A stretch of DNA of 32,835 bases from Calditrichota bacterium (GTDB taxonomy: Bacteria; Calditrichota; Calditrichia; Calditrichales; J004): NCBI GenBank assembly GCA_024277115.1, contig JAJRVW010000224.1:1-32835 (forward strand). Reading direction: 5' to 3'. The notes beneath the pieces were generated by a model that did no database searches, had not been told where the DNA came from, and saw nothing but the letters and a program-made list of their open reading frames with translations. Below are positions 32,262 to 32,835 of this stretch, in pieces. A program made the translations under genes and the position numbers. The first letter of the stretch is position 1. Every line of letters starts with the position of its first letter.

Positions 32262-32305
32262 TGCAAGATTAAGGAGGCCTGATATAAAAATGCAACCCCT
32301 CCATT
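32262..32305. other. imperfect stem-loop in the groEL upstream region
   Basis: The gap 32087-32604 has no gene. ATGGAGAGGCTGCA pairs with TGCAACCCCTCCAT (two weak pairs) around an A-rich loop. No T tract follows. No complete CIRCE element is seen. Confidence 0.35.
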
Positions 32306-32430
32306 CAGTTCATAAATGCTATGTTATTATTTTAAAACAGGTCCATTACAAGATTGTTCCCCTTTTAAAGTATAGCTCCTTGAAAAGTGATATCAATGTA
32401 AAAACGCAAATCCGGTTTTGTATAACGATT

Positions 32431-32459
32431 TTGTATCCAATCGGTAAAGCATTTATATA
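32431..32459 (+). promoter_or_regulatory. candidate promoter of groEL
   Basis: TTGTAT (32431-32436) and TATATA (32454-32459) are 17 bases apart, about 145 bases before the groEL start. This would give a long leader. A heat-shock-type or CIRCE-controlled promoter was looked for but not found. Confidence 0.35.
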
Positions 32460-32604
32460 AAAGCAGGATTTATATAAAATTCCGAATTGTATTTAGCTAC
32501 TCTTGATAACAAATACTCTTGCACTTAAATTACCTGACTACACGAGATTTAATTTCTCAGAAACTTTAAAACACAAAAACATAAAAAACGAAAGGAACTA
32601 AAAG

Positions 32605-32835
32605 ATGTCCAAAGAGATCTTATTTGATGCCGACGCCTACGGCAAACTAAAAAAAGGGATAGATGTACTCGCCCGCACCGTAAAAACCACACTTGGCCCC
32701 AAAGGCAAAAACGTGGTGATCGATAAAAAATTTGGTGCACCGACCGTGACCAAAGACGGCGTGACCGTCGCCAAAGAAATTGAACTTGACGACCCATTTG
32801 AAAATATGGGCGCGCAGATGGTAAAAGAAGTTGCT
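32605..32835 (+). CDS. groEL: chaperonin GroEL, N-terminal part (cut by window end)
   Basis: The first 77 residues are present. [20 protein letters not shown] starts the protein; [19 protein letters not shown] (~27-45) and [20 protein letters not shown] (47-66) are the highly conserved GroEL N-terminal and ATP-binding segments. It forms the double-ring 60-kDa chaperonin that folds proteins with GroES. AAAGGAACTAAAAG is a good ribosome site. No groES gene lies immediately upstream: the preceding 518 bases are non-coding. This is therefore either a second, stand-alone groEL or a rearranged locus. Confidence 0.95.
   Translation, partial: MSKEILFDADAYGKLKKGIDVLARTVKTTLGPKGKNVVIDKKFGAPTVTKDGVTVAKEIELDDPFENMGAQMVKEVA

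Noticed and set aside
32491-32530. Possible CIRCE heat-shock operator before groEL
   Set aside because: Only TTAGCTACTC resembles the left arm; no GAGTGCTAA arm follows at 9 bases.

Overview
The window looks like a piece of a Gram-negative chromosome from the FCB group. Calditrichota/KSB1-like or an Ignavibacteria/Marinimicrobia relative fits best. Two secreted proteins end in a T9SS-like (FlgD-like) sorting domain, one with the NYPNPFNPQTT motif typical of those phyla. There are lipoproteins and an outer-membrane barrel candidate. The best promoter seen is a plain TTGACA-N17-TATATT rather than the Bacteroidota type. This placement is inferred from domain style, not from a marker gene. The window has about 31 genes, no tRNA or rRNA, no complete insertion sequence and no CRISPR array.

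Layout. Positions 218-3144 hold a very AT-rich three-gene operon that I read as an ABC-three-component (ABC-3C) conflict system: a nuclease-like effector, a 78-aa middle component and a DUF2326-type coiled-coil ATPase. It is followed by a beta-class DNA methyltransferase (3191-4492) with an SNase-like C-terminal domain that has lost its catalytic residues. Next come ordinary host genes: a lipoprotein serine protease and an MBL-fold hydrolase (4551-6265), a barrel protein (6405-7505), a DinB protein, a membrane protein plus TlpA-like thioredoxin pair (8223-9257), anmK, a B3/4-domain protein, a secreted subtilase (11552-13276) and a small membrane protein. The stretch 13897-16193 is gene-poor and full of repeats around one lipase gene. 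It includes a MITE-like element with 19-bp terminal inverted repeats.

From 16194 onward most genes are on the minus strand. A UbiB/ABC1-family gene is cut by an in-frame TAA, with the missing 99 residues still readable after it. Then come a hemolysin III family protein, a phasin and the PHA regulator PhaR, with a divergent PlsC-like acyltransferase. HMG-CoA reductase with an extra N-terminal domain and a GMC oxidoreductase follow. After a secreted beta-helix protein, an Uma2 protein and an M19 dipeptidase, there is a lipoprotein with duplicated RskA-like domains, then a crotonase/histidine-kinase pair coupled by TAATG. The window ends inside groEL.

Working together: PhaR, the phasin and perhaps the crotonase point to polyhydroxyalkanoate storage. 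HMG-CoA reductase points to the mevalonate route, and the neighbouring acyltransferase and GMC oxidoreductase suggest lipid metabolism. The ABC-3C operon plus methyltransferase is the most likely defence island. Intergenic regions carry a family of GTCAT-headed hairpins whose stems vary with compensatory base changes.
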